Positions 10,749-19,971 are shown, numbered from the stretch's first letter. The stretch is DNA of 64,000 bases from Stentor roeselii (GCA_006503475.1 RSEH01000130.1:62001-126000), one strand, 5' to 3'. Numbers and translations are program-made. The notes: generated from the sequence alone by a model not told the origin.

Positions 10749-11615
10749 TTAATTAATAGCTTCAATCAGCTCATTACATAAAATTCCCTGATTCCCATTA
10801 AAAAGGTCTCCATAGACAATAACAGGACAAGACGAATCAACAGCCATCGGATAAATAAACTGAATAGGATCACGTTCAAACAAAGAATAATTAAAAGTGG
10901 GTCCAACTTGCCTATAAAAGTTGATTTTTTGTTGAGCATAATGAGCATCTGATATAAAAACTCCAGTCGAACTCACCCAATGAACTTGATGCTTGTGCCA
11001 ATTTTTATATCCTGATAAAGTCTTCCGAGCCGACGACTGAGAAGAAAATCCCAAAAGACAAAAATGACTCAAAGTCCCGTTTAAAAGCTCCTTCTCGAAT
11101 TTTATACTTAAAATTCGCTTTGTTTCAAGAAATAATGAAAAAACGTAAGATTTTTCATTGTTACCTTCGAGGTTTAAGATCTTCAAGAATTTTGAAGGAA
11201 AAATTTCAGGTTTTTTTAATGGTTCTGGATTTTTTGAAGGATTTGGAAGAGGTTTTGATTTGGCAAAATCGCTTGAAGGGTTTGGTTCCTGGGTCTTAGA
11301 AGATTCGAGGGTTCTTAGATGGGCTGATTTTTGCTTTTTTTGTGGGTTTTTTGGATTTGGGGTTGATTTTTCGGTTGAGAATGGAACTGATGCTTTTATC
11401 TTTGGAGTTGGGTCGAAGTTTAACTTTAGATGGGAATTTTCATTGACATAAATTCCTTCTACATTTTGATTGGAATGATTTTTAACTTGTTTCTGCTTTG
11501 TTAACTGTTCATCATCAGTCGAATAAGAAGCATACGAAGCACACTCCATCACCATCCTTCTCTTCTTATTTCTTTTCTCAATGAAAACCATGTCCCTTCC
11601 ACATGTCCGAATCAT
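10749..11615 (-). CDS. Hypothetical protein, disordered N-half with compact C-terminal domain
   Basis: 288 residues; function not recognised. The ATG at 11615 follows TTTATAATTAAT. Two later Met codons (in DMVFIEK and RMVMECA) could also start it. Residues ~75-150 are rich in Pro, Ser, Lys and Asn and look disordered (PNPKNPQKK, KNPEPLKKPE). From ~150 the sequence looks folded: KSYVFSLFLE, HWVSSTGVFISDAHYAQQKINFYRQVG, ending DSSCPVIVYGDLFNG. There is no membrane segment or signal peptide. It lies in a tightly packed same-strand run, 27 bp from the Misato-like gene and 30 bp from the NUP50-like gene. Confidence 0.7.
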   Translation of the reverse strand: MIRTCGRDMVFIEKRNKKRRMVMECASYASYSTDDEQLTKQKQVKNHSNQNVEGIYVNENSHLKLNFDPTPKIKASVPFSTEKSTPNPKNPQKKQKSAHLRTLESSKTQEPNPSSDFAKSKPLPNPSKNPEPLKKPEIFPSKFLKILNLEGNNEKSYVFSLFLETKRILSIKFEKELLNGTLSHFCLLGFSSQSSARKTLSGYKNWHKHQVHWVSSTGVFISDAHYAQQKINFYRQVGPTFNYSLFERDPIQFIYPMAVDSSCPVIVYGDLFNGNQGILCNELIEAIN

Positions 11616-11645
11616 ATTAATTATAAATGTAGATTAATTCTAAAG

Positions 11646-12464
11646 CTACTGTCTAAGTTTAGCAAAAGCATCAATCAATTTCCTTTTATCCTCCTTCGCA
11701 ATGCAAACCCTAATTTGATCCGTCACAACTTTCTCAGCATTTTTCTTAAAAACCACAGTTTTCATTTCAACAAATCCTGCATGATCTTCAGTAAGCATTA
11801 AATCATTACATTCAACAATTTCAGCTTTATTCGACAAACTCGCCTGATAAATCAAATTTTTAATTTTGTTTTTCAAAATGAATGAAAAAACTTTTTTTTC
11901 CCCAACTTCCCCAGCAGCGACTTCAACAAACCCTTCTCCACGAGAGACTCCATTGACCGAAGCAGAGCCTTCAACAGAAACTAAAGTTTTCAAGTCACTT
12001 TTGATAGGTTTCAACAGAAAAGAAGTTTGTTTCGGTTCCGGCTTAGAAGCGACTTTCGAGCTGATAAAGCCATCAACGACTTCCGAGTCTTTTTTCGAGA
12101 AGATTGAAGAAAGTATCGAGTTAAACGGGTTGGAAAACTTTGGCCCTTCAAAAGACCTGCAATTAGTTTCAGAGGTTTTTTGCTTTTCAGGTGAGTTTTC
12201 TTTTACTTCATCGTCTTTTATCTCGAAAAAGTTGACTTTTACTGGAGCTGAGTCTTTTAACAAGTCACTTTCAGCGGCTTCGGCGATTAGTTTTGATTTT
12301 AGGATGAAAGGACTTTTTTCTTGCACTGATACTCGCTTGGCTTTGAACATCTTCCGCTTTTGTATCTCTTCAGGAGTTGAGATGTTGGGATCTTCAGGTT
12401 CTGGGGATTTTTGAATGGCTTCTCCGTCTCTGGTGTATTGTGTTTCTGGCCTTCTTTTCAACAT
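11646..12464 (-). CDS. NUP50/Nup2-like nucleoporin
   Basis: 272 residues. The N-terminus (KRRPETQYTRDG ... STPEEIQKRKMFKAKR) resembles the NUP50/Nup2 importin-alpha-binding domain, which has an early KR, an acidic stretch and a conserved 'S-x-E-x-x-x-x-R-x-x-x-A-x-R' block. The centre is Ser/Lys-rich and disordered. The last ~95 residues (RGEGFVEV ... KKVFSFILKNKIKNLIYQASL) fit a diverged Ran-binding domain. This arrangement is that of the mobile nuclear-basket nucleoporin that speeds cargo release and importin recycling. FG repeats are not evident, which weakens the call. The upstream flank (12465-12600) is G-rich on the + strand, i.e. C-rich and G-poor on the coding strand. Confidence 0.5.
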   Translation of the reverse strand: MLKRRPETQYTRDGEAIQKSPEPEDPNISTPEEIQKRKMFKAKRVSVQEKSPFILKSKLIAEAAESDLLKDSAPVKVNFFEIKDDEVKENSPEKQKTSETNCRSFEGPKFSNPFNSILSSIFSKKDSEVVDGFISSKVASKPEPKQTSFLLKPIKSDLKTLVSVEGSASVNGVSRGEGFVEVAAGEVGEKKVFSFILKNKIKNLIYQASLSNKAEIVECNDLMLTEDHAGFVEMKTVVFKKNAEKVVTDQIRVCIAKEDKRKLIDAFAKLRQ

Positions 12465-12594
12465 TTTTTTTGCAGTTAGAAGTTGTTAAGAAGGGCTTCT
12501 GAAAAATGAGATTTTAGTGAATAGGTTGGTTTTAGAAGGAAGGAGAAAAAGGAAATTGAAGGATTTTTTGAGATTTTTTGGATGTGAGAAGGGC

Positions 12595-12598
12595 AAAA
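12595..12598 (-). terminator. Pol III terminator of tRNA-Pro
   Basis: TTTT on the minus strand, starting 5 nt after the tRNA 3' end. This is the minimal RNA polymerase III stop signal. Confidence 0.7.
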
Positions 12599-12603
12599 GA
12601 AAG

Positions 12604-12675
12604 GGCCACTCCGGGAATTGAACCCGGGACCTCTCCGACCCGAACGGAGAATCATACCACTAGACCAAGTAGCCT
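12604..12675 (-). tRNA. tRNA-Pro (CGG)
   Basis: 72-nt cloverleaf on the minus strand with no intron. The acceptor pairs GGCTACT with AGTGGCC; the D-loop contains TAGTGGTAT; the anticodon stem CTCCG/CGGAG encloses loop TTCGGGT, anticodon CGG (reads CCG); the T arm is CCGGG-TTCAATT-CCCGG. It closely resembles eukaryotic tRNA-Pro. CCA is not encoded. Confidence 0.95.
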
Positions 12676-12791
12676 CTCAGGTAAAGGCAAGAGCTTTAGG
12701 TTATATTGAGTGAATACTAATAAGCATAACAAGCTTTTTAATGATAGAGAAACTTTTGAACCTTTCTTAAAACTTCTTTTCTGATATTTAG

Positions 12792-13316
12792 TTAAAACTC
12801 AAACTTGCAGTCTTTTTCTTTCAGTTCTTTTAATAACTTGGAACTTAGTTTTACTGCTTCTTCTAAAGCGGATTTAGTTTTGATACTTTCTTCGTTGATA
12901 TTTTTGCAACTTACACAAGGGTAGAGACCTTTCTTGTGTTTTTCTACTTGAAGAGAGAGATTTTTTGACTCTTTTTTGCAGTCTTCAAGAGTTTTTTTCA
13001 TTTTGCGATATTTTCCTTTGAACTTTTGGAAAACTTGAGCTTGAACTTCAGGCCATTGTCCAAGTTCCAAGTAGTTCTTTTGGAAGTTTTTGATGACTTT
13101 GGGTTCTGAGTACTCGTCGATGTTTTCCTCGACTATTTCTATTGAAAGATCCTCACTTTTTACACCTGACATGCTTAAACCTTTTGAGAACTTTGGGTTT
13201 GAGAGAGATGCTCGGAACATTGAAGCAAGAGATGATTTCAGAGAGGTCGCTGTTGTTACGTTTGTGTATTTGTCGTTAATCTGGTCGTATGAACGGTTTC
13301 CATTCAATGCATCCAT
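12792..13316 (-). CDS. Small coiled-coil protein, unknown function
   Basis: 174 residues. The first ~60 residues are Ser/Asn/Lys-rich and likely disordered. An EYSEPKVIKNFQKNYLELGQWPEVQAQVF segment leads into a charged helical region (KGKYRKMKKTLEDCKKESKNLSLQVEKHKKG), then a CVSCKN Cys pair and a second helix (KSALEEAVKLSSKLLKELKEK). The layout suggests a coiled coil broken by a small loop. I cannot assign a family. The start region is preceded on the coding strand by a 150-nt, almost G-free C/A tract. Confidence 0.65.
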   Translation of the reverse strand: MDALNGNRSYDQINDKYTNVTTATSLKSSLASMFRASLSNPKFSKGLSMSGVKSEDLSIEIVEENIDEYSEPKVIKNFQKNYLELGQWPEVQAQVFQKFKGKYRKMKKTLEDCKKESKNLSLQVEKHKKGLYPCVSCKNINEESIKTKSALEEAVKLSSKLLKELKEKDCKFEF

Positions 13317-13329
13317 GGATTTAAGAATA

Positions 13330-13530
13330 AAGAGGATGGGCTTGGGTGATTAATAGGTTTGGGGTGGTGAGTAGAAAGGTTTAGTGGTTGATTTGGTGGG
13401 CAAGGGGTTTATGGTTTTTAGGGGAGTTGAAGGAGTGTAGATGATTTATTTGGGTTTTTTGGTAATTATTTATAATTTTAGATATTTTTGAACTTTTTTG
13501 GGTGATGAGGGTGATTAAAATGTAGAGTTG
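13330..13530 (-). promoter_or_regulatory. G-free (coding-strand) 5' flank
   Basis: Upstream of the gene starting at 13316. Bases 13381-13440 contain 26 G and 1 C on the + strand, so the coding strand there has 26 C and 1 G. The same polarity is seen upstream of several other genes. A promoter role is inferred from position only. Confidence 0.4.
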
Positions 13531-16409
13531 GGATTTTGTTTTTAAATGATAAATTTTTATGCAGTTGATCGATCTGCTAAATATGCAGAGGTTGACTTGA
13601 TATTAAATAAATTAACCATTCACCTAAAAGTATACTAAACTATCCTAAATTGTATGAAATATACCATATTGATTGAAAAATTTCAGCTTAATTTTTCATT
13701 ATATTGATCATCAGTATTTTACCTGTAATTTTGATTGACAGTAAATTGAATTTTATAAATATTGATAAATATTAAACTATAATGATGCTAAAAGTAAAAT
13801 CGAAGACTGCAGGTAATTTCCAATTTAGGTATAAGATAAAAGAAACTTCAGTCAGATTTTCTAAAAAATATAAAAGAGAAAGAAAAAAACTTAAAGCAAT
13901 TTATAAATCTTTTTAATTTTTATAGTTTGTGTAAGTATGTAGCTAATTTTAGAAAAAAAAAATAAAAACATAAATCTTAAGTATTGAATTAAGTTTAATG
14001 CTTGAGAATAAATTCAATTACTTAGATAAGAGTAAAGGATAACTAAGAGTATGGATAATAGACTAAGCTTTTCAAACGGCATAGTAAGACAAATTGAAAA
14101 TAGAAATATTGATGAAAGATAATAAACTATCAAGCAAAATTTAATAAAAAACAATATTCTCGATCAGGGTTAATTAATGAGAATTATCGCGTTTTTTGAA
14201 CATTATAAATGATCAATTTAACGATTAGTTCATATAGAGAGTCAAATAGCAATTAGATTAATTATAAAATGATACTTATATAGTGTTTATATTTTGTTGA
14301 TAAGGACTCATGTTTCATCTTATAAAACTTCATACTATTTTTAAGGGATTATCGAACTACAACTTAATAAAAATCTTAAAGTGTGGATTTCAATTTCATG
14401 AGTAATCCCATTTCTCCCGATTGATTTAAAAATTGATTTCATCTTTATAATATTTTTTTCTTATCATTTCGTTGTTCTTTCGATTTAAAAATTTCTGACA
14501 GAACAGTAACTAAATCTTCGCTTCATACTTTAACAATAATTTGATTCACCTTTTCATATTGAACATTGTAATCCCACTACTGAACGCCGCTATCATCAGT
14601 AAAAATGCATATTTCTATTTAGAGCTATTTCAAATATTTTTTTTCAGATATTTAAGCCAATTCTGATTATAATTTTTTTCATTTTCAATGAATTTAATTG
14701 TTTACAAATGATGAAATTGAGAAAGATTCATTACTCATTTAAAAAAGATAATTTGACAATTACTTCAAGATTGATAGATGAAAACTTATTAAAGAATTGG
14801 TTTAATCGAATATTAAAATGAATATTTAATATTTGCAACTACACAAAATATTATCCAATTATATGATATATATGTCCCTAAATATTAGTCAAGTTTTATT
14901 AATGGATATGCACCTTTCTTGTTTGTGAGCAGAAAAAGAATCATAGTTCGTTGAATGGCACCTTCTGTGGTATTATGTAGATGGTAGAGGTCTTGATTTG
15001 AAGATAAGGTGTTGAAATCCATTTATAGAGATAGACTTTGAGATAAATTTGTAAAAGAACCACTAATAAATGGAATTACACATTGATTAAATAAAGATTA
15101 TCAAAAGTACCAATATTTTATACTTAGGAATGTTTAGAAATACGAAAATTTATCAATAGCTGGCCAAATAGTTTTTCATAAAAATACTTTCCTTTCATAT
15201 CTTTAATATATTTATCACAGCTAAATAGATTATCATTCAGAGTTTAGTAAGTAACTTTAGTTAAAAATGAAGAACTTTATAAACTTTATTATTTTATCGG
15301 TTAAAATCAGACTTTCAATCACCTTCTTGATGCAGAATGACTTAAATAATTTCAGATTGAATAAGTAGTGCATAAATCTTTAGTATATTGGTATTATCAA
15401 CCCAGATAAAGATAAAATTTTTTATTTATCAGGAATTTATCTATTCAAATCTTAATATTATAAAGAATTTTGAATAGCTAGCTTATAACATCATAAAAGT
15501 CTAAGATTTCATTCAGCCTAAGCCAAATGATATCTTAAGTCTTTATCCTGGCTTTGTGTTCAGAGTAGTGCAAATGATGTATTAAAAAGAGACTCTTTAT
15601 GTGTATAAAACTCAGGATTACAAATATTTAGATTAATGCTGAAAATATAGCTGAGATTCTGAGTTAGTTTTGATCCTACTTGAACAGTACAAGTGTTGAA
15701 ATATCTGTTATAATCAGCAAGCAAATTAATAAACTTCTAAATTTGCATGAATTATCAAGATAAGCAACAGACACAAGCATATAATAAAATGTATACCTTT
15801 AAGAAAAAAGGATTGCAGTTTTATTATTTTATAAGAATAAAAATTATTTTAGATTGGTTTTAGAGTATTTTTATTATTAAAGTCCTTAATTCCTTTAATA
15901 TTCGCCCAAACTTTATGAAAAACTGCGATTTAAAACATAACTTTGTATGAAGAATCCATATTTGCAACCAAGTTTCCTTTTCACAATTAAAGTCGGTGCT
16001 AACTATTCAAAGTATAAAATAAATTATTTATCTTTCAGTATAACAATATATTGAGATATAATTATCCACTACCACTTTATACCTTCTTCTTTTGTTGAAA
16101 ACCTTATCAAGAATCTTAAGCATTAACTTGCAGATACCAAAATTTAAAAGAATCAGAAATAATGTTGAAATTCGATTCCAAACAGTTAATATGAGGTTTA
16201 GATGACTGCTAGTCTGTGTTAAGTTGATTACTTAATCAAGATATTTTTAAAATTACTTATATTATTTTTGCTTCCGATTAAGGCACTTATTTATATATAT
16301 AACAACTGAAAATAGCTATCATTAGATTATTGATTATTTCGATAGACCTTCCACATTCGAAACTAGGTCTTTTAAGGTTTTCTTCGCAGCAAATTTAAAA
16401 AACGATACT

Positions 16410-16720
16410 TGATTTTTCCTAAACTGATCAATAAACCCACTCTCCTAAATCAATCCAAAAACCACCTGTCTCAAAATACCCTCCAAAATCACCAAAAAGC
16501 CCCATCATTCCCACTCCTCAAAAAAACCCAAAAAATCCCATCCCTATCACTCCCTTTCAAACCCCAAAAAATCCATTCCCAAATCCCACAACCCCAAAAA
16601 AACCAAAAAATATCCAATTCCTAAACAAAAAAAAACCCCCTTCTCCAAAATCTTAAAACCACCCAAACCAACCTCAACATTCCCTTCAAAAACCCTTCCA
16701 TATACAAAAATTTAAAATAT
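16410..16720 (+). promoter_or_regulatory. G-depleted C/A-rich 5' flank of the centrin-like gene
   Basis: On the coding strand 16561-16620 has 21 C and 0 G; 16441-16500 has 21 C and 2 G. A 71-codon open frame runs through it but encodes only a Pro/Lys/Asn/Ser-rich low-complexity string, so it is not called as a gene. A promoter role is inferred from position. Confidence 0.4.
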
Positions 16721-16736
16721 GGATGGCTTATAAAAA

Positions 16737-17279
16737 ATGTCTAGGAAAACTAAGTACTTTTCAGAGGCCCAGTTCAAAGGTAAAGAAAGAGGAGCTTCAA
16801 GAGGAAAATCCCCAGACAAAAGAGGCCCAGACGACGCTTTGACATTAACCGATGAAGAAATAAAAGACATCAAAGAAGCCTTTGATCTCTTCGACTCCGA
16901 CAACTCCGGAACGATCGACCCTAAAGAAATCAACGCGGCCCTCGCTTCACTCGGAAACGACAGGTCTCAGACCATCTTCAGACTTTTGGCAGGAGTTGAA
17001 GAACTCGGAGCTGCCATCACTTTTGATGATTTCCTTGCTCATATCAACTCAAGACTTGGAAACAGAAGCAGTAGAGCTGGAATCGACAGGATTTTCGACC
17101 TGTTCGATGATGGAAGAGGAGTCATTGATGTCAAGAATCTTACTCGAGTTGCTAGAGAGTTGGGAGAGAGCATGACTGAAGATGAACTCTTGGAAGCTAT
17201 TAAGAGAGTTGCTGGAGATAAGACCGAGATTAATGCAGATGATTTCTACAAGGTTATGACTAAAAAGGTATACGGTTAA
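16737..17279 (+). CDS. Centrin-like EF-hand protein
   Basis: 180 residues: a basic N-terminal tail of ~35 residues, then four EF-hand positions in the centrin arrangement. EF1 is canonical (DSDNSGTIDPKE, with the centrin-typical FDLFDSDNSGTID context). EF2 (VEELGAAITFDDF), EF3 (DDGRGVIDVKNL) and EF4 (AGDKTEINADDF) lack key acidic ligands and probably do not bind calcium well. Centrins are components of basal bodies and, in ciliates, of contractile filaments together with Sfi1-like proteins. A contractile or filament role in a heterotrich is plausible but inferred. The first ATG (16720) is followed at once by a stop, so the start is 16737. Confidence 0.85.
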   Translation: MSRKTKYFSEAQFKGKERGASRGKSPDKRGPDDALTLTDEEIKDIKEAFDLFDSDNSGTIDPKEINAALASLGNDRSQTIFRLLAGVEELGAAITFDDFLAHINSRLGNRSSRAGIDRIFDLFDDGRGVIDVKNLTRVARELGESMTEDELLEAIKRVAGDKTEINADDFYKVMTKKVYG

Positions 17280-17432
17280 GTAATTTTAGGATTGCTTGAT
17301 AATTAGGTGGAAAAATTTGATGTTGATTTAAAAATTGGGGTTTTTTGAGAAGGGTTTTTTTTGTGGAGATTTGTTTGTTGTGGGATGGGTGTTAGTCACT
17401 TAAATCAAGGAAAAGAGTTTAAAAAGAGATAT

Positions 17433-17476
17433 GGTTGTTTGGCCGAGTGGTCTAAGGCGGTAGCTTTAGGCGCTAT

Positions 17477-17507
<31 letters not shown>

Positions 17508-17512
17508 AGCCA
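17433..17512 (+). tRNA. tRNA-Leu (TAG)
   Basis: 80-nt class-II tRNA. The acceptor pairs GGTTGTT with AGCAGCC, discriminator A; the D-loop contains GGTCTAAGGC; the anticodon stem GTAGC/GCTAT encloses TTTAGGC, anticodon TAG (reads CUA); the variable arm is TCCGAAAGGG and the T arm GTGGG-TTCAAAT-CCCAC. No intron. It lies 15 bp before the ATG of the MORN gene. Confidence 0.95.
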
Positions 17513-17519
17513 TTTTTTT
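17513..17519 (+). terminator. Pol III terminator of tRNA-Leu
   Basis: Seven T residues directly after the tRNA discriminator base. They also lie within the 15 bp that separate the tRNA from the next start codon. Confidence 0.85.
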
Positions 17520-17527
17520 ATAATCAA

Positions 17528-18379
17528 ATGGCAGAAGCGCAGGAGTTAGAAACATCGGGTTATGGTGAGTTTGACTATATGAACGGAGATGTTTATATTG
17601 GTCAGTGGGAAATTTTGGATAAGGTGAAAAAGCGTCACGGCCACGGTAAGTTCCTTCACAATTTAACAGGAGTGACAGAAGAATACGAAGGAGAATGGAC
17701 CAATGACCAAATGGAAGGCTACGGGGTTTACAAGTACCTATCCGGAGCCAGATATGAAGGCAACTGGAGCAAAAACAAGCATCACGGTCAAGGGTCTTAC
17801 TTTTTTCCAAACGGCGCGAGGTACTCAGGCCAATGGGAACATCACAAAATGTCTGGCCGAGGAGTATACACTGATCCTTACGGCGTCAACTGGGAAGGCG
17901 TCTTCATAAACGGAACTTTTGACTCCACAATCCAAAAGAGGCTCAAAGCCGAATACGAAGAAGAACAAAAAGTTGCCGCCTTGAAAATTGTTGCCTCTTC
18001 TCAAATGGCTGAAATGAAAAAAGTCTTCAGTCTCGAGAAAAAAACTTGGAAAGAACAGTTTTCGAAGTTTATTGTCAGCAATTTAGAAGATGTTGATAGA
18101 CTTGTTGGAGAACCTTTTGCTAGATGGGAAGATAGGAATGGAGATAAGTGGAATGATGTCCTTTCTCAGCTTTTAGATGTTGAGGTTAGGATTTTAAGGA
18201 ATAAGGAAGAGTCGAAAATACTAGGGGAAAGGATTTTTGCTAGTCAACTTCAGGGAACTGGGCAGGTGTTGGAGTTTATTAAACATACGGATACAAGGAA
18301 GATTGAACTTGCACTTGTTCATAGTGAAAGTGGGAAGTGGATGATTGCTACATGCACGGATTTAGCTCAAAAACCTTAA
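17528..18379 (+). CDS. MORN-repeat protein
   Basis: 283 residues. The N-terminal ~130 residues hold about five MORN repeats (YIGQWEI.., YEGEWTNDQMEGYG, YEGNWSKNKHHGQG, YSGQWEHHKMSGRG, WEGVFINGTF), a fold that forms flat membrane- or cytoskeleton-associated hairpins. The rest (from ~145) is helical and charged, with KKTWKEQFSKFIV and a final segment ending ATCTDLAQKP that I cannot assign. In ciliates MORN proteins are often ciliary or cortical. The ATG follows TTTTTATAATCAA, which overlaps the T-run of the tRNA-Leu terminator. The next gene starts 8 bp after its stop. Confidence 0.85.
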   Translation: MAEAQELETSGYGEFDYMNGDVYIGQWEILDKVKKRHGHGKFLHNLTGVTEEYEGEWTNDQMEGYGVYKYLSGARYEGNWSKNKHHGQGSYFFPNGARYSGQWEHHKMSGRGVYTDPYGVNWEGVFINGTFDSTIQKRLKAEYEEEQKVAALKIVASSQMAEMKKVFSLEKKTWKEQFSKFIVSNLEDVDRLVGEPFARWEDRNGDKWNDVLSQLLDVEVRILRNKEESKILGERIFASQLQGTGQVLEFIKHTDTRKIELALVHSESGKWMIATCTDLAQKP

Positions 18380-18387
18380 GTTATAAT

Positions 18388-19128
18388 ATGGAAATTAGTA
18401 GAACTTGTCTCAATTGTTCTCAAAATGAACACCTTGCACATAGATTCCCTTGTGGAAAGACTTATTGTAGAAAATGTATTGTTAAGTGGAATTATGCGAA
18501 ATTTAAGGTTTTTGAAACGAAACTTTTGAATGATCTTGAGGCGCTGAAGAATCAAGCTTCTTATATTTCGTGTCTTGAAGACTGTGGAGAATGCCGAGTC
18601 AGTATGAGTGTTGAGACCCTTCAATCATTTCTTCCTGACTCAAATTTGAATGAAGAAGAGAAAAGAAATTTCATGAGATTGTCTACAATCGGAAAATCAT
18701 ATTTTTCAGGTATAAAAATAAATTTCTACAATTGTTTGAACTGCAACGAATTTATTACTTACGTTAAAAGTATTCAGTTTTTATGTAAAAATTGCATTAT
18801 TAACATGCTTCGAGACAGAGTTTCATTCATAGCAACAGGAATCAAAATAGTATGGTGGAATACTTTAGAATCGATATCAGAATCTCATTGGATGGGCCAA
18901 AATTTTCATTTAGTTTGCTTCGATGGACGAAATCAAACTTATTATCATCAGCCACATGTAGATGAAAATGGTGACCCATGCCTCAAAATTTTAAAACTTT
19001 GGACAATAGATAAAAATCAAGAATTTATGATTGTAAGAGCACTTGAAATGCATTCTGATGATAATTACTTGGTGGTTGATAATCATGCTCAAGATGTTAA
19101 ACTGATATGTGTAGCTGTTCCTCTATGA
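18388..19128 (+). CDS. Cys-rich RING-like protein, copy 1 of tandem pair
   Basis: 246 residues. The ATG at 18388 (after TTATAAT) is preferred to an in-frame ATG inside the previous gene. N-terminal ligands: CLNC, PCGKTYC, RKC, suggesting a reduced RING-like site; then SCLEDCGEC and, after LSTIGKSYFSGI, YNCLNC and LCKNC. The C-terminal ~100 residues look like a folded beta-rich domain (NFHLVCFD, YLVVDNHAQD). Zinc binding is likely. It is clearly related in layout and sequence to the next gene. An E3-ligase role is possible but unproven, as the second half of a RING is not convincing. Confidence 0.75.
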   Translation: MEISRTCLNCSQNEHLAHRFPCGKTYCRKCIVKWNYAKFKVFETKLLNDLEALKNQASYISCLEDCGECRVSMSVETLQSFLPDSNLNEEEKRNFMRLSTIGKSYFSGIKINFYNCLNCNEFITYVKSIQFLCKNCIINMLRDRVSFIATGIKIVWWNTLESISESHWMGQNFHLVCFDGRNQTYYHQPHVDENGDPCLKILKLWTIDKNQEFMIVRALEMHSDDNYLVVDNHAQDVKLICVAVPL

Positions 19129-19212
19129 ATTTAAAAGAATTAATAATTCTAACTTAGAAATTTATCATTACTAAAGTCTGTAGGCAAATGATTTGATCTA
19201 AGTAATATAAAT

Positions 19213-19971
19213 ATGGAAAAAAAATGTGAAAAATGCAGCGAACGTAATACAGAATTAATTGAATACCCTTGTCGTAGAATGTATTGTTTTAATTGCATAT
19301 ATTTAGACACTCTCAGCAAACTAAACCATCTGAGTGAAGACCTTCGAGTAAATATAAATCAATATCAAAATAAATCATCTTATTTATCCTGCTTAAACAG
19401 ATGTCAAAAATGTAACTTAAGTGTATGTTTTGATAGAATTTCAGAAAGTGTTGAAACTTTAGACTTGGATAACTTCGCAAAAGATGAATTCAAATTATTA
19501 TCAGAACTTGGAAGAACTTTTTTCAGTGGATTAAATACAATATTTGGTAGATGTCTCAGATGTGAGAGAATTTCTTCTGCACTTGAATGTTATCCTCTAG
19601 TCTGTAAAACCTGCGTGATAGACCTGGTGAAAAGTCAAACTAATCAGGATCTTGCTGATGTTATCTACATTTCAAATCCTGAATCTCCAATGGTTTACCC
19701 AGGAATTCTTGAAGAACAAGAAATGTCAAATGAACTTCACCTGATTTCTTATCGACATAGTCCTCGAATTAATTATCACTTTGAACATATAAGACTTGAT
19801 GACCGAAACTACAAAAGAGTGTTTAAAGTAAGTCATTTGGATAATGAAGAATATTTTCTCATTGCAAGATTTCATAGAAATATCGATGTTTCAGATAAAT
19901 TTGTAATGATTTCATATCCAGAAAAGCACGATATGCAAATATTACTTATTCTAACTGCGATCCATAACTAA
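19213..19971 (+). CDS. Cys-rich RING-like protein, copy 2 of tandem pair
   Basis: 252 residues, same strand and 84 bp after copy 1. It shares the order CEKC, YPCRRMYCFNC, SYLSCLNRCQKC, LSELGRTFFSGL, RCLRC, VCKTCV and a C-terminal beta-rich domain (NELHLISYRH, YFLIARFHRN). Shared blocks with copy 1 include SY-x-SCL-x-x-C and LS-x-x-G-x-x-[FY]FSG. Overall identity is low, so the duplication is old. I do not know a named family with this arrangement. The ATG follows GTAATATAAAT. Confidence 0.75.
   Translation: MEKKCEKCSERNTELIEYPCRRMYCFNCIYLDTLSKLNHLSEDLRVNINQYQNKSSYLSCLNRCQKCNLSVCFDRISESVETLDLDNFAKDEFKLLSELGRTFFSGLNTIFGRCLRCERISSALECYPLVCKTCVIDLVKSQTNQDLADVIYISNPESPMVYPGILEEQEMSNELHLISYRHSPRINYHFEHIRLDDRNYKRVFKVSHLDNEEYFLIARFHRNIDVSDKFVMISYPEKHDMQILLILTAIHN

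Larger units (their letters stand above)
13317..16736. other. 3.4-kb AT-rich gene desert between divergent genes
   Basis: The longest gene-free stretch in the window. From about 13,540 to 16,380 it is extremely AT-rich, has stops in all frames and shows no tRNA boxes, no snRNA-like sequence and no clear repeat. At the two ends lie compositionally biased flanks: G-rich on the + strand at 13,330-13,530 and G-free, C-rich at 16,410-16,720. These belong to the outward-facing genes. I cannot say whether the centre is a replication origin, a matrix-attachment region, an ncRNA gene or neutral DNA. Confidence 0.55.

Noticed and set aside
11866-12414. 182-codon plus-strand frame antisense to the NUP50-like gene
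   Set aside because: It mirrors the minus-strand gene and has Ser/Phe/Glu-rich low-complexity content, a typical shadow of a Lys/Ser-rich gene.
16409-16624. 71-codon open frame upstream of the centrin-like gene
   Set aside because: It encodes only a Lys/Asn/Pro/Ser string in a G-free tract; open because C/A-rich sequence lacks most stops. No homology or start context.
13317-16736. Mobile element or virus-like element in the AT-rich gap
   Set aside because: No terminal repeats, no transposase, integrase or polymerase motifs and no long frame.
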